This document shows positions 34,773 through 42,749 of a DNA stretch of 64,000 nt, in pieces. The notes under the pieces are model-generated. The model saw only the letters and a list, made by a program, of their open reading frames with translations. It ran no database searches and was not told where the DNA came from. The DNA is from Thermococcus siculi (lineage in GTDB: Archaea; Methanobacteriota_B; Thermococci; Thermococcales; Thermococcaceae). Each line of letters opens with the position of its first letter. Positions within the stretch are counted from its first letter, which is position 1. The stretch spans positions 1,550,001 through 1,614,000 of the forward strand of contig NZ_CP015103.1 in the NCBI RefSeq assembly GCF_002214505.1, written 5' to 3'. The position numbers were made by a program, and so were the translations under genes.

Positions 34773-35800
34773 AACTTCAGAGCATGAGCTGGTTCTGAAA
34801 CACAACGGCATCATTGAAGCAGATATTGAAGAGGCAGTCTCAGTGGTTTCCAAAGCTTAAGCTGGTTCTGAAACTTGGGAGCAGTTGTGAAAGGAGTAGT
34901 AAAGGCTAAGGGAGACGAGCCCAAGCAGCCCAAGTTTCCAAAGCTTAAGCTGGTTCTGAAACGTAAATATGGTGATGCTTTGTGGAAAGGGAAAAGGTTA
35001 AGGTGAGTTTCCAAAGCTTAAGCTGGTTCTGAAACTTCCCTATTGACTTCTCTAACTTCCCGGATTTCTCCGTTAAGTTTCCAAAGCTTAAGCTGGTTCT
35101 GAAACTACGGCCTCAATTTTGGCAGGAGTAGGTTATGCCCTCTCCTTTGGAGCTAACGCCAGTTTCCAAAGCTTAAGCTGGTTCTGAAACTGAGTAGTGA
35201 ATAATTCTTCGGCCAGGGGGTGTGTGACGGGGAGGTTTCCAAAGCTTAAGCTGGTTCTGAAACGGTGAAAACATACGAAAACTGGTTCATGCTCGAACTC
35301 ACGGTTTCCAAAGCTTAAGCTGGTTCTGAAACGACCAGGACCTCGCGGCAGGAGCAACCATATACGTCTACGTTTACGACTCCGGGTTTCCAAAGCTTAA
35401 GCTGGTTCTGAAACCCAATAACGATAAATTCAGATGGTGATGTTGTGGTAAATGGTTTCCAAAGCTTAAGCTGGTTCTGAAACGTTTCCATCGCGTTGTA
35501 AGTGTATCCGAACAGGGATTTCATGCTTTCAGGTTTCCAAAGCTTAAGCTGGTTCTGAAACCAAAGAAGTACTTGCTGAAATACTCTCGTCGATTATGGA
35601 AGAAACATGTCCAGAATTCAGCAGTTTCCAAAGCTTAAGCTGGTTCTGAAACGATTGTATACAAAAATTCACGAAATTTTGGTCCGGGGGCGGGGATGTT
35701 TCCAAAGCTTAAGCTGGTTCTGAAACTCTTTGTTGTGGCGGACATCACAGTATTGTTTTCATCAACTGCGAGTTTCCAAAGCTTAAGCTGGTTCTGAAAC
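34773..35800 (-). CRISPR. CRISPR array 2: 14 repeats, 13 spacers
   Basis: The 29-base repeat differs from array 1 only at the central position 15 (A instead of T), giving the palindrome AGCTTAAGCT. Repeat starts: 34773, 34846, 34934, 35007, 35077, 35162, 35235, 35304, 35386, 35455, 35533, 35624, 35698, 35772. The repeat at 34773 is strongly degenerate in its left half, the leader-distal end. Spacers are 40-62 bases. The leader is on the right, so it is transcribed leftwards. No cas gene touches it. Confidence 0.98.
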
Positions 35801-35875
35801 GGTTCACTTTTTCGCCCCTTTTGGCGAATAAAATAATGTTCTCCCTCCTTATAAGTTTTTCGATTAGCTGGGGCC
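35801..35875 (-). promoter_or_regulatory. leader of CRISPR array 2
   Basis: The sequence is nearly identical to leader 1, including GGCGAATAAAATAA and CTCCTTATAAGTTTTTCGATTAGCT. The TATA box CTTATAAG is intact on the minus strand, so this array should be expressed. Confidence 0.9.
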
Positions 35876-36029
35876 TTAGAAAATAAGACGAAAACGGGCT
35901 TGGTTTAAACTATTCATAATTGTAAAAGCCCAAACTGGGGCTAGAGCGAGCTTCAAACCCAGAATAAAAGCTGTGGAATCGTGAAGATTTCAATAATCGA
36001 AACTCTATGTCGGCTTCGGGAATTTAAGG

Positions 36030-36460
36030 CTCCTTCATCAAAAATCGCTCCACGTAAAACCCACGATAAGGCCCCATTGCCCAAGAGAAGCCACCACAAT
36101 CCTCCATTCAAGACCGATTTCAAAGTAGTTGGATCTCGCCTCTCTTTGACAAAACAGGATTTTCAGGCCTTTTTGGACTTAAGTCAACTGAATCAGTCGA
36201 TTTTTGTTTTCAGAGTTTAAATTTTTACCCTCAGAAATTGCAAAATGGAAAAGCGCGGAAAACGCTCGATTCAGTCAAAACAGTCATATCGCAGAAAATC
36301 GCTCCACCTATCTTCTCCCATCTTACCCTAATCTCCTCCAGGGGCAACCACAAACCTCCCCCAGAACTAGAATTCAAAGTAGTTGGATTTTGGCTTTTCC
36401 AGTTAACTGGCACGTACAGTACTCTCAAGGGGCCAATGCGACCAAAAGATGGACGAAGGC
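36030..36460. repeat. noncoding repeat region flanking leader 2 (two diverged units)
   Basis: This is homologous over about 420 bases to 25235-25640, with units starting AAAAATCGCTCCAC (36034 and 36294) and ending TTCAAAGTAGTTGGATYT (36117 and 36372). Homology includes GATTTTTGTTT and TTTAAATTTTTACYCTC between the units. Short frames within it are not conserved between the two copies, so I do not call genes. Confidence 0.75.
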
Positions 36461-36596
36461 TACCAATGAGACCATACATTAACCTATTCGGGTTGTTTAT
36501 TTCATCTCCGCTGGTATCCTTGGGCAGGAGACGGTCGGTTCCCCCAATCCGTCCCTGGAGAAAAGCTTTTCTATTCCGGCAACGTTATTATCCTCC

Positions 36597-37319
36597 ATGC
36601 GAATCAAGATCGAGCTTAACTCGGACGAGAGGTTTCCGGAGTGGGCGATAGGGAAGCACACCATACAGGCGATGATATACACCCACCTCAACGGCACCCC
36701 CTACCAGGAGCTTCACGAGAGGAGGGGCTTCAAGTTCTTTGCCTTCTCCGACATCTTCCCCAGCGGCCCCTTCGGGCCTGAGAAGAAGACCCTCCTCATC
36801 AGTTCACCCGACGAGGACTTCATCGAAACCCTCTACGAGAAGCTCCTGCCCGATGAAAAGCTCTACCTCGGCAAGCATGCCCTCAACGTCCTCTCCATCA
36901 AGAAGTTCAGGCTGAGGCCGAAAAAAGCCTTCATAACCGGCTCCCCGGTTGTCCTTCGCGCGCCGGGGAACGGCCGCTTCTTCACATTCCACCACCACAA
37001 AAGTCTCGCCTACTTCATCGAGCGACTGACCGAGAACGCGGTGGAGAAGTACCAGGCCTTCACCGGCGAGTACTTCCAGCCCGATGGTCCCATCTTCACG
37101 AGACTCGTGCCCAGGATAAGGAAGAAGGGCTGGATTGACGTTTACGTTCGAGTGAACATCAGGGGCAGGTACTTCGACGTCCCCGGAACCACCTGGGAGT
37201 ACCTTGAGGCGCCCATCAACGAGTCCAACAGGGAGTTCTACGCCTTTTTAATGGACGCCGGGATTGGGGAACTCAACAGCCTCGGCTTTGGCTTCCTGAA
37301 CCCGAGGAAGGGGGCGTGA
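36597..37319 (+). CDS. cas6: Cas6 CRISPR RNA endonuclease
   Basis: Cas6 cuts the CRISPR transcript within each repeat to make crRNAs with an 8-base 5' tag. The 240-residue protein has two ferredoxin-like halves and ends with the glycine-rich loop GELNSLGFGFLNP. The triad known from P. furiosus Cas6 (Tyr31, His46, Lys52) corresponds to Tyr28, His40 and Lys46 here, so it should be active. It is encoded divergently from array 2, about 700 bases from its leader, and is the only Cas6 in the window, so it must serve both arrays. Confidence 0.95.
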   Translation: MRIKIELNSDERFPEWAIGKHTIQAMIYTHLNGTPYQELHERRGFKFFAFSDIFPSGPFGPEKKTLLISSPDEDFIETLYEKLLPDEKLYLGKHALNVLSIKKFRLRPKKAFITGSPVVLRAPGNGRFFTFHHHKSLAYFIERLTENAVEKYQAFTGEYFQPDGPIFTRLVPRIRKKGWIDVYVRVNIRGRYFDVPGTTWEYLEAPINESNREFYAFLMDAGIGELNSLGFGFLNPRKGA

Positions 37320-37363
37320 GGTGGTAGGTTGGGCGAGGAAAACCTCCGGGAAGCGCATGGTTC

Positions 37364-37471
37364 GTGCTGAACCGCTACATCGGCGGCCTCATACTCCTCA
37401 TAGCGACCCTCGTTTACCTCTCGAGACAAGAAGGGAGCTTAAACCGAGAACTGAAGGCTCAAAATCGATAA
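37364..37471 (+). CDS. possible 35-residue single-span membrane peptide
   Basis: A short frame beginning at a GTG encodes LNRYIGGLILLIATLVYLSR followed by a charged tail. The hydrophobic helix is convincing, but no good ribosome binding site precedes the start. The frame opens 45 bases after cas6, so it may be a remnant of a larger gene. Small membrane peptides next to type III loci are known, but this one has no recognised family. Confidence 0.3.
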   Translation: MLNRYIGGLILLIATLVYLSRQEGSLNRELKAQNR

Positions 37472-37809
37472 AACTCCAATAGCCCGAATTGTCCCCCACC
37501 TCTTAACGTTTAAAGCCTTCCCTTTGGAAATCACTCCACCGATCTCCTCCAAAAAGCCGAATCTCAGCTATTTCTACTTCCTTTCCAATGCACACTTTTA
37601 GAAAAGGGACCGTTTGAAGGCCTTCCTGTTAAATCCGAGAGTTTTGAACAACGTACTGGCTTAGAGAAACCGGTGCTCATTCAGAAGATCAATGTGAGGC
37701 CCTTACGGGTGTCGTTTTGGTGGGCAGTTTTTGGGCCGGAAGTACAGTATGCCCGAGAAATTCACAGAAATTTCAAAAAGGGAAGGAATGAAAAATGGAT
37801 GGGGCGGTC
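37472..37809. other. intergenic stretch between cas6 and the CARF-like pair
   Basis: No gene is seen in these 340 bases. One segment near 37527 (GAAATCACTCCACCGATCTC) recalls the start of the repeat units beside the CRISPR leaders, but the rest of the unit is not recognisable. Confidence 0.35.
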
Positions 37810-38976
37810 CTAAAGCCCCAGCCTCTCGAAGACCCGCTCAAACGCATCCCAGACGTCGGGCATCATATCGGGCGTTATGTCCCACACCTTCAGAATCTCC
37901 TCAGGCTCCCTGTCGTAGGTGTTCTGGATTGTGTACTCGGCCCGGGCGTCGCCCTTTATCGCCTCGAACATCATGGCCGCGCTCATCACCGCCGTTCCGC
38001 CGGTTATGTGGAAGAGAACCTTCTCGCTCTCCTCCTCGATCAGCCTCTGAAGCTCCTCGTGGTCTCCAAGACCCTTCTTGACCTCAAGCACGTCGTTTCC
38101 TGACCCAGCGTAGATGAACTTGACCTCTATCGTCCTGCTTCCCCTCCCAATCGTCTCCACTCCCTCCCCCGGCCAGTGAACGTTGAAAGTCGCCCCCATG
38201 CACTCGCTCGCCTTCTGGAGGAAGGTGCCCAGCCATTCCCTGACTTCGGGCTTGAACCTGGAGCCATCGTTTTCCGAGTGCATGTCGGTGTAGAGGAGGA
38301 AGACCCTCTTGAGCGTTCCCTCTCTGACGGCGTGAAGCCAGAGCGAGAGGTAGAGGGGAATGATGTTGAGCGAGAGTTTTCTCCCGTCCGGAGATTCCTT
38401 CCTGCGGTTCCTCCTCAAATCGTCGCAGTCAAACTGTCCTATTGCCTTCCATCCCCACGGGCCGCTCAGTCCATAGACGAGGGTCTCGACCGTGAGTTTT
38501 TTCTCCGTCTTAGGCCTGTAAACCCACGCGGTAACGAAAACAACCGAGAGGAGGTAGGCGATGGTTCCCACCGTCTTCAGCACGTCCCCCTCGGAGATCG
38601 CATCCGGGAGCCAGGCCGTCGTTATGACCGCCAGGAGGACGAAGAGGAAGATACCGTAGAGGGACCTCAAACCCTCGCCGAGGAGTATCCTCCCCAGAAA
38701 GTGCCTGAGGAAGTGGGATATCGGCTTTCTCCCTTCCTTTGAGGTTTCCCCCTTCGCCCCGCCCACGAAGTACCACGGGGACGCGATCACCATGGCAACC
38801 GAAACCAGGAACACGGCCAGTGATGCGAGCAGGTATGGAAAATAGCCATCATCAATGGACCTGATGATCTCAGGCGGCGATACTATGCCCTCAAGCTGGC
38901 CCGAGAGGAGCATAACGACCGGCGGTACTGATAAAACCAGGGAGGCCGTTATCTTTTTCAACGTGTCTCTTCCCAT
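37810..38976 (-). CDS. membrane protein with C-terminal CARF-like domain
   Basis: This 388-residue protein has four hydrophobic segments in its first 155 residues (around 9-24, 47-72, 106-128, 138-156). A cytoplasmic domain of about 220 residues follows, opening LVYGLSGPWGWKAIG, with RVFLLYTD and then VLFHITGGTAVMSAAMMFEA. That last motif matches the strand-4 signature of CARF domains, which bind cyclic oligoadenylates (as in Csm6/Csx1). The start MGRDTLKK at 38976 has AGGGGGTG upstream. A CARF-like gene is encoded divergently 167 bases away. I infer a membrane effector or sensor of type III signalling; no known family is named with confidence. Confidence 0.72.
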   Translation of the reverse strand: MGRDTLKKITASLVLSVPPVVMLLSGQLEGIVSPPEIIRSIDDGYFPYLLASLAVFLVSVAMVIASPWYFVGGAKGETSKEGRKPISHFLRHFLGRILLGEGLRSLYGIFLFVLLAVITTAWLPDAISEGDVLKTVGTIAYLLSVVFVTAWVYRPKTEKKLTVETLVYGLSGPWGWKAIGQFDCDDLRRNRRKESPDGRKLSLNIIPLYLSLWLHAVREGTLKRVFLLYTDMHSENDGSRFKPEVREWLGTFLQKASECMGATFNVHWPGEGVETIGRGSRTIEVKFIYAGSGNDVLEVKKGLGDHEELQRLIEEESEKVLFHITGGTAVMSAAMMFEAIKGDARAEYTIQNTYDREPEEILKVWDITPDMMPDVWDAFERVFERLGL

Positions 38977-39143
38977 GGGCACACCCCCTGTTCGAGCGGC
39001 TCTCCAATTGTATTCCCCAACAGTGTTAAAACCCTTTCTGGTACCTGTTGAAAGCAATGTATCCCGGGCACGAAAGTGGCGTTAAGCGGTATCTCCGACA
39101 GTCTTATTACTTCCTTCTTCCCAACCAGTTGGGGGTGCCAGCC
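38977..39143. promoter_or_regulatory. divergent promoter region of the CARF-like pair
   Basis: These 167 bases separate two divergent starts, each with a GGGGGTG ribosome binding site. TATA-like elements are weak: TTAAAACCC near 39025 for the left gene and TCTTATTACTT near 39102 for the right one. Confidence 0.4.
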
Positions 39144-40070
39144 ATGAGGGCCTACGTAACGGCGGTAGGAACGTCTCCTGAGGCTGTCTTCAACCCCCTC
39201 TGGTATCTGGCCGAGGCACGTTCCTGGATGCCCGACGAGGTTTACCTCTTCTGGAACGAGGGGGTTAAAAGGGAGCTTGAGAGGGTCAGAGAACTTATAG
39301 GTAGCCTGGCAGAGGCCTACGGGGTGGACGTAAAGGTCCGTGCGGACGAATCCCTGAAGTTCGACGAATCCCGTCCGGAGGAGTTCAGGGAGAAGGTCTT
39401 CTCGCTCCTCAGCAGACTCAGGGGAGGGGAGGTGGTCGTTGACATAACCCCCGGAAGGAAGTTCATGAGCGCTACGCTCTTCGGTGCGGCGGTCTCCACC
39501 GGCGCCGGGGTTACCTACCTCCACCTCTCCGACTGGAGGGATTACATGGGCAGGCTCCTTTTCGAGGTGCCGATGGCCAAGCAGAGGCTCTTCACAGGGG
39601 AGGAACTCCTCGGAAGGCGTGAAGCCGGGATCGGAGGAGGAAGGAGAGAGAAGGAAAGCCCCGGCTCCTTCACCGTCACGAGGAGGAACCTGATGGCGGT
39701 CCTGGATTCCCTCTATCTCGATGGGATTGAAAGCTTTGAGGTCTCCCTCAGAGGCAGGCCGATAGGCGAGGTAAACCTCGGGGAGGAGGCCAGGTTCTCC
39801 CTAAGGCCATACCTCGAAGTGCCCAGGGAGAACGGCGGGCACACAATGGTCAAGGAGGCCATCATATCCGGAGGAATGGCATCGTTCAGGAACTGGGAGG
39901 AGCTGAGGGATACGCTCTACACCCTCGCCGTAACCCTAGGAGAGCTGAACTTCGCCCACTACAGGATCTACGGAATATGGCATGGAAAGGACTCTGAAGA
40001 CTGGGAAGGGGAAAGGGTTAAGCTTGAGGGCTTCGAGTACGGGAGGATCCTCAAGGTTCTCCCGGGGTGA
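39144..40070 (+). CDS. CARF-like domain protein with unknown C-terminal domain
   Basis: This 308-residue soluble protein opens MRAYVTAVGTSPEAVFNPL, the first-strand loop of CARF/Rossmann sensors, with EVYLFWNEG at the second strand and VVVDITPGRKFMSATLFGAA near residue 110, the strand-4 motif. The C-terminal 145 residues (from about TRRNLMAVLDSL) have no HEPN R-x4-H motif, no nuclease motif and no membrane segment that I recognise. The start at 39144 follows GGGGGTGCC. It is divergent from the membrane CARF-like gene and 1.8 kb from cas6. It may be a cyclic-oligoadenylate sensor, ring nuclease or regulator. Confidence 0.78.
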   Translation: MRAYVTAVGTSPEAVFNPLWYLAEARSWMPDEVYLFWNEGVKRELERVRELIGSLAEAYGVDVKVRADESLKFDESRPEEFREKVFSLLSRLRGGEVVVDITPGRKFMSATLFGAAVSTGAGVTYLHLSDWRDYMGRLLFEVPMAKQRLFTGEELLGRREAGIGGGRREKESPGSFTVTRRNLMAVLDSLYLDGIESFEVSLRGRPIGEVNLGEEARFSLRPYLEVPRENGGHTMVKEAIISGGMASFRNWEELRDTLYTLAVTLGELNFAHYRIYGIWHGKDSEDWEGERVKLEGFEYGRILKVLPG

Positions 40071-40076
40071 GGGTTT

Positions 40077-41273
40077 TCACAGGGGGCACCAGATAAGTGC
40101 CAGAATCTCGAGACCGGCTCCAATCCAGAAACCGAGGAGGGCACCCCTGAGGAGTCCCAGGGTGGATATTCTCTCATCCTCCCTCGTTCCAACCGCTGTG
40201 AGAATGACCGGGGCCAGGAGGGAGAACAGGAGGGGGGCTTTTACGTCAATTCCCCGCAGAAAGTAGGCCGTGACGAGCCAGGCCACCACCAGGGAACCCC
40301 AGTGAAGCTCCCCGGGAGTTACGGTGCTCTTGCCGTGGTAGGTTATCGAGCCGTTTTCCATGAGGTACCTCGTCCAGAGGAATAGTGCCACGAGAAGCAC
40401 CAAGGCGGGAAATCCAAATTTGAAGGTCACTCCAAAGACCACCGCCAGTCCAAGGACGATTCCAGAGGCGAGGGGCAGGAAGCGCCCCCCGAAGTGGCGG
40501 AGGAGCACGTAGGCCAGAATCCCTCCAACAACCGCGGGCGCGTAGCCAGGGGCCGTTGCCCGAACGCTGGATGCGGCGAGGGCCACCGGAACGGCGGTAA
40601 CTGCAAGTGCAGGGGCCACCGGAAAGGCCCTCCCGCCCTCCACGTCCTCGATGAAGAGGAGATAGCCCGCCACGTCTCCGGTAACGTGTGGCACCACCGC
40701 CAGGGGGCCGAGAACACTGAAGATGAGAGCCGTCAGGGCAACGTCGCCGCCCATCGAGTCCTCTATGATGGCGTTCTCCGTCAAGCCGAGGGCGAGGCCA
40801 AGGGTGGCCCACACAAAGTGATCGATTGACCCCTCCGCGATGAAGGAGCCAAAGGCCACCACCAGCATCGCCAGGACGGTTCCATAGGCCTCCCTCTCCC
40901 TTTCACTCATCAGGAGGAGCAGAAACAGGCAGAGGAGGAAGAGCGAGATAAGGTCCGTGTAGTCCATACGGAAGTTTAATAGGGCCACTCCCAGTGCGAT
41001 GGAGCCAACGACGTCCTTCGGAACGAGCTTGTACCTGTAGTCGAACCAGGCCACCGCGATCAACGGGGCCAGGGAAACGGCGGTAACCGGCTGGAGGAAC
41101 GGCAGTCCGGCGGTCGCGAAGAGGAGCGAGAGGGTCCCGAAGGCCTTCCGGGCGTTTCCTACCCGAATCCGGGCAGAGAAGGAGCTTTCATCCATCGGTA
41201 TGGAAAAGGTCGATGTCTCATCGATTTCGCAGTCTTCCGCCCCTCCGGGCGGGGCATCCGGGGGCGACCGCAT
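40077..41273 (-). CDS. polytopic membrane protein, paralogue of 41403
   Basis: This 398-residue protein has about ten hydrophobic helices and a hydrophilic N-terminus of about 45 residues. No transporter family is recognised. It shares a signature with the divergently encoded neighbour: GLALGLTENAIIEDSMGGDV followed by LGPLAVVPH here, GLMLGYVENAVVEEMAEGDV followed by LGPLGFIPF there. The conserved acidic residues inside a membrane region suggest a transport or enzymatic role. The start at 41273 has no good ribosome binding site; a shorter start at the in-frame Met 27 is possible. Confidence 0.75.
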   Translation of the reverse strand: MRSPPDAPPGGAEDCEIDETSTFSIPMDESSFSARIRVGNARKAFGTLSLLFATAGLPFLQPVTAVSLAPLIAVAWFDYRYKLVPKDVVGSIALGVALLNFRMDYTDLISLFLLCLFLLLLMSEREREAYGTVLAMLVVAFGSFIAEGSIDHFVWATLGLALGLTENAIIEDSMGGDVALTALIFSVLGPLAVVPHVTGDVAGYLLFIEDVEGGRAFPVAPALAVTAVPVALAASSVRATAPGYAPAVVGGILAYVLLRHFGGRFLPLASGIVLGLAVVFGVTFKFGFPALVLLVALFLWTRYLMENGSITYHGKSTVTPGELHWGSLVVAWLVTAYFLRGIDVKAPLLFSLLAPVILTAVGTREDERISTLGLLRGALLGFWIGAGLEILALIWCPL

Positions 41274-41402
41274 TGGGAGGTTTTAATTTTTGAGGAATAA
41301 AAATCTTTCGATCGAGGATAAACTCATTTCCGTCGATGGGTCGGAGGGTTCCAAACACCGAAAAGGATTTTTAGTTCAACATCGTTGGTAACGAGGGTAA
41401 CG

Positions 41403-42653
41403 ATGGAGTGGGTTGGGGTCTTCAACGGCTTCCGGAAGGGGCTGGGGTTCGTTCTACTGCTCTCGGCAAGCCTGTACTTCCTGGCAGACGTTGCAAGCAC
41501 TGATGGGTGGAGCTTCGTCCAGGTTCTCGGGCTGATTCTTCTCCTCTTCGCATGGACCGACTACATGTCCCTCATCATTTACCCTGCCTTCGGAATGGTG
41601 GCCCTTGGAGCCTTCTTCCTCGGCAACCTCGACGGCCTCTTCTCCTCCCTTCCGATGCTCGCCCTCTTCACGCTCTTCGCGGCTTTGCTATCCACCGACA
41701 GGGAGAGGTGGGCCTTCCGCGTCTTCCTTCTTTCAATCCCGGTGGCCTTCATCAGCTCATACCTCTGGGAGGAGAGCAGCCCGGTATCTTGGGCAATGGT
41801 CGGTCTGATGCTCGGCTACGTGGAGAACGCCGTCGTGGAGGAGATGGCCGAGGGCGACGTCTACATCCTGGCGCTCTACTTCATGGCCCTCGGCCCTCTC
41901 GGCTTTATCCCCTTCGCCCTCCAGCGGCCCCTCGGGATTCTCCTGTACTCAATTGAGACAGAGGAGGGTATCCTCTACCCCGTCGGCCCCGGAACCTTCG
42001 TGGTTTCGGTTCCGATCCTAGTGACCATAAAGTCCCTGGTTTCCTCGGGTTCACTGCCGGGGTGGCTCTTCTTCGCCCACCAGCAGGGAATACCCAACTC
42101 CACCGCGGTGCTCATCGGAGGGGCCATAGGCCTCTACATAGCGACCCACTACTTCCTCGACGTTGAGAGCCTCCTCGGGGCCATGGCCGGCCTCTCCGTT
42201 GGAATAATAACCTTCGTTCTCATAGGACTCATCGCCCTCTTCCTCGGTGATCACGGGCACACCATTGCCAGCATCGTTCTGTTTATCTTTGCGTTTTTTT
42301 ATAGTATCGGAGCAGCCTACTGGGCCTTCGATGCCTTTTCGAAGCTCCACTACCATGGGGGAAGCTCCATAGACCCCATGATGATGGCCTTCGGCTCGCT
42401 GGCCGGTGCGATAGCCCTTGCGATGCTCTTCATGCTCCTTTCCTGGGGCCTCTTCCAGTCAGTCCCCGGGGTGATCCCATCCACCACAGGACTGGCCATC
42501 GTGGGGATGCTCTATCTTTACACAGGGAGAAAGCTGATAGTGGATGAAAATGGAAAAACAAACTGGATGTGGTCCTCACTTTACGTCCTTGCCGGGTTCC
42601 TCGCGGGCTTTCTGGCCGGAATTCCGCTCGGGGTTTTTCTGGAGTGGCTGTGA
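41403..42653 (+). CDS. polytopic membrane protein, paralogue of 40077
   Basis: This 416-residue protein has about eleven hydrophobic helices. It shares the ENAVVEEMAEGD segment and the following LGPLGFIPF helix with its divergent neighbour, so the pair arose by duplication. The ATG at 41403 has GAGGGTAACG upstream, and TTTTTAG lies about 30 bases further up. The loop DENGKTNW near the C-terminus is probably cytoplasmic. Function unknown. Confidence 0.78.
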   Translation: MEWVGVFNGFRKGLGFVLLLSASLYFLADVASTDGWSFVQVLGLILLLFAWTDYMSLIIYPAFGMVALGAFFLGNLDGLFSSLPMLALFTLFAALLSTDRERWAFRVFLLSIPVAFISSYLWEESSPVSWAMVGLMLGYVENAVVEEMAEGDVYILALYFMALGPLGFIPFALQRPLGILLYSIETEEGILYPVGPGTFVVSVPILVTIKSLVSSGSLPGWLFFAHQQGIPNSTAVLIGGAIGLYIATHYFLDVESLLGAMAGLSVGIITFVLIGLIALFLGDHGHTIASIVLFIFAFFYSIGAAYWAFDAFSKLHYHGGSSIDPMMMAFGSLAGAIALAMLFMLLSWGLFQSVPGVIPSTTGLAIVGMLYLYTGRKLIVDENGKTNWMWSSLYVLAGFLAGFLAGIPLGVFLEWL

Positions 42654-42749
42654 TGTAAGACTCCGGGGTTGGCCCGCCCACGGGATGGAATCACCGCGAT
42701 TCCCGCAACCCTTTAAAAGCCCTCCCCAAAGCCTAACCCGGTGGTGAGA

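Noticed and set aside
36204-36651. Open frames in the region between array 2 and cas6
   Set aside because: They lie in the duplicated noncoding block, and the homologous block at 25235 does not keep the same frames.
37472-37809. A third copy of the leader-flanking repeat block
   Set aside because: Only about 20 bases near 37527 resemble the unit start; the rest does not align, so I do not call it a repeat copy.
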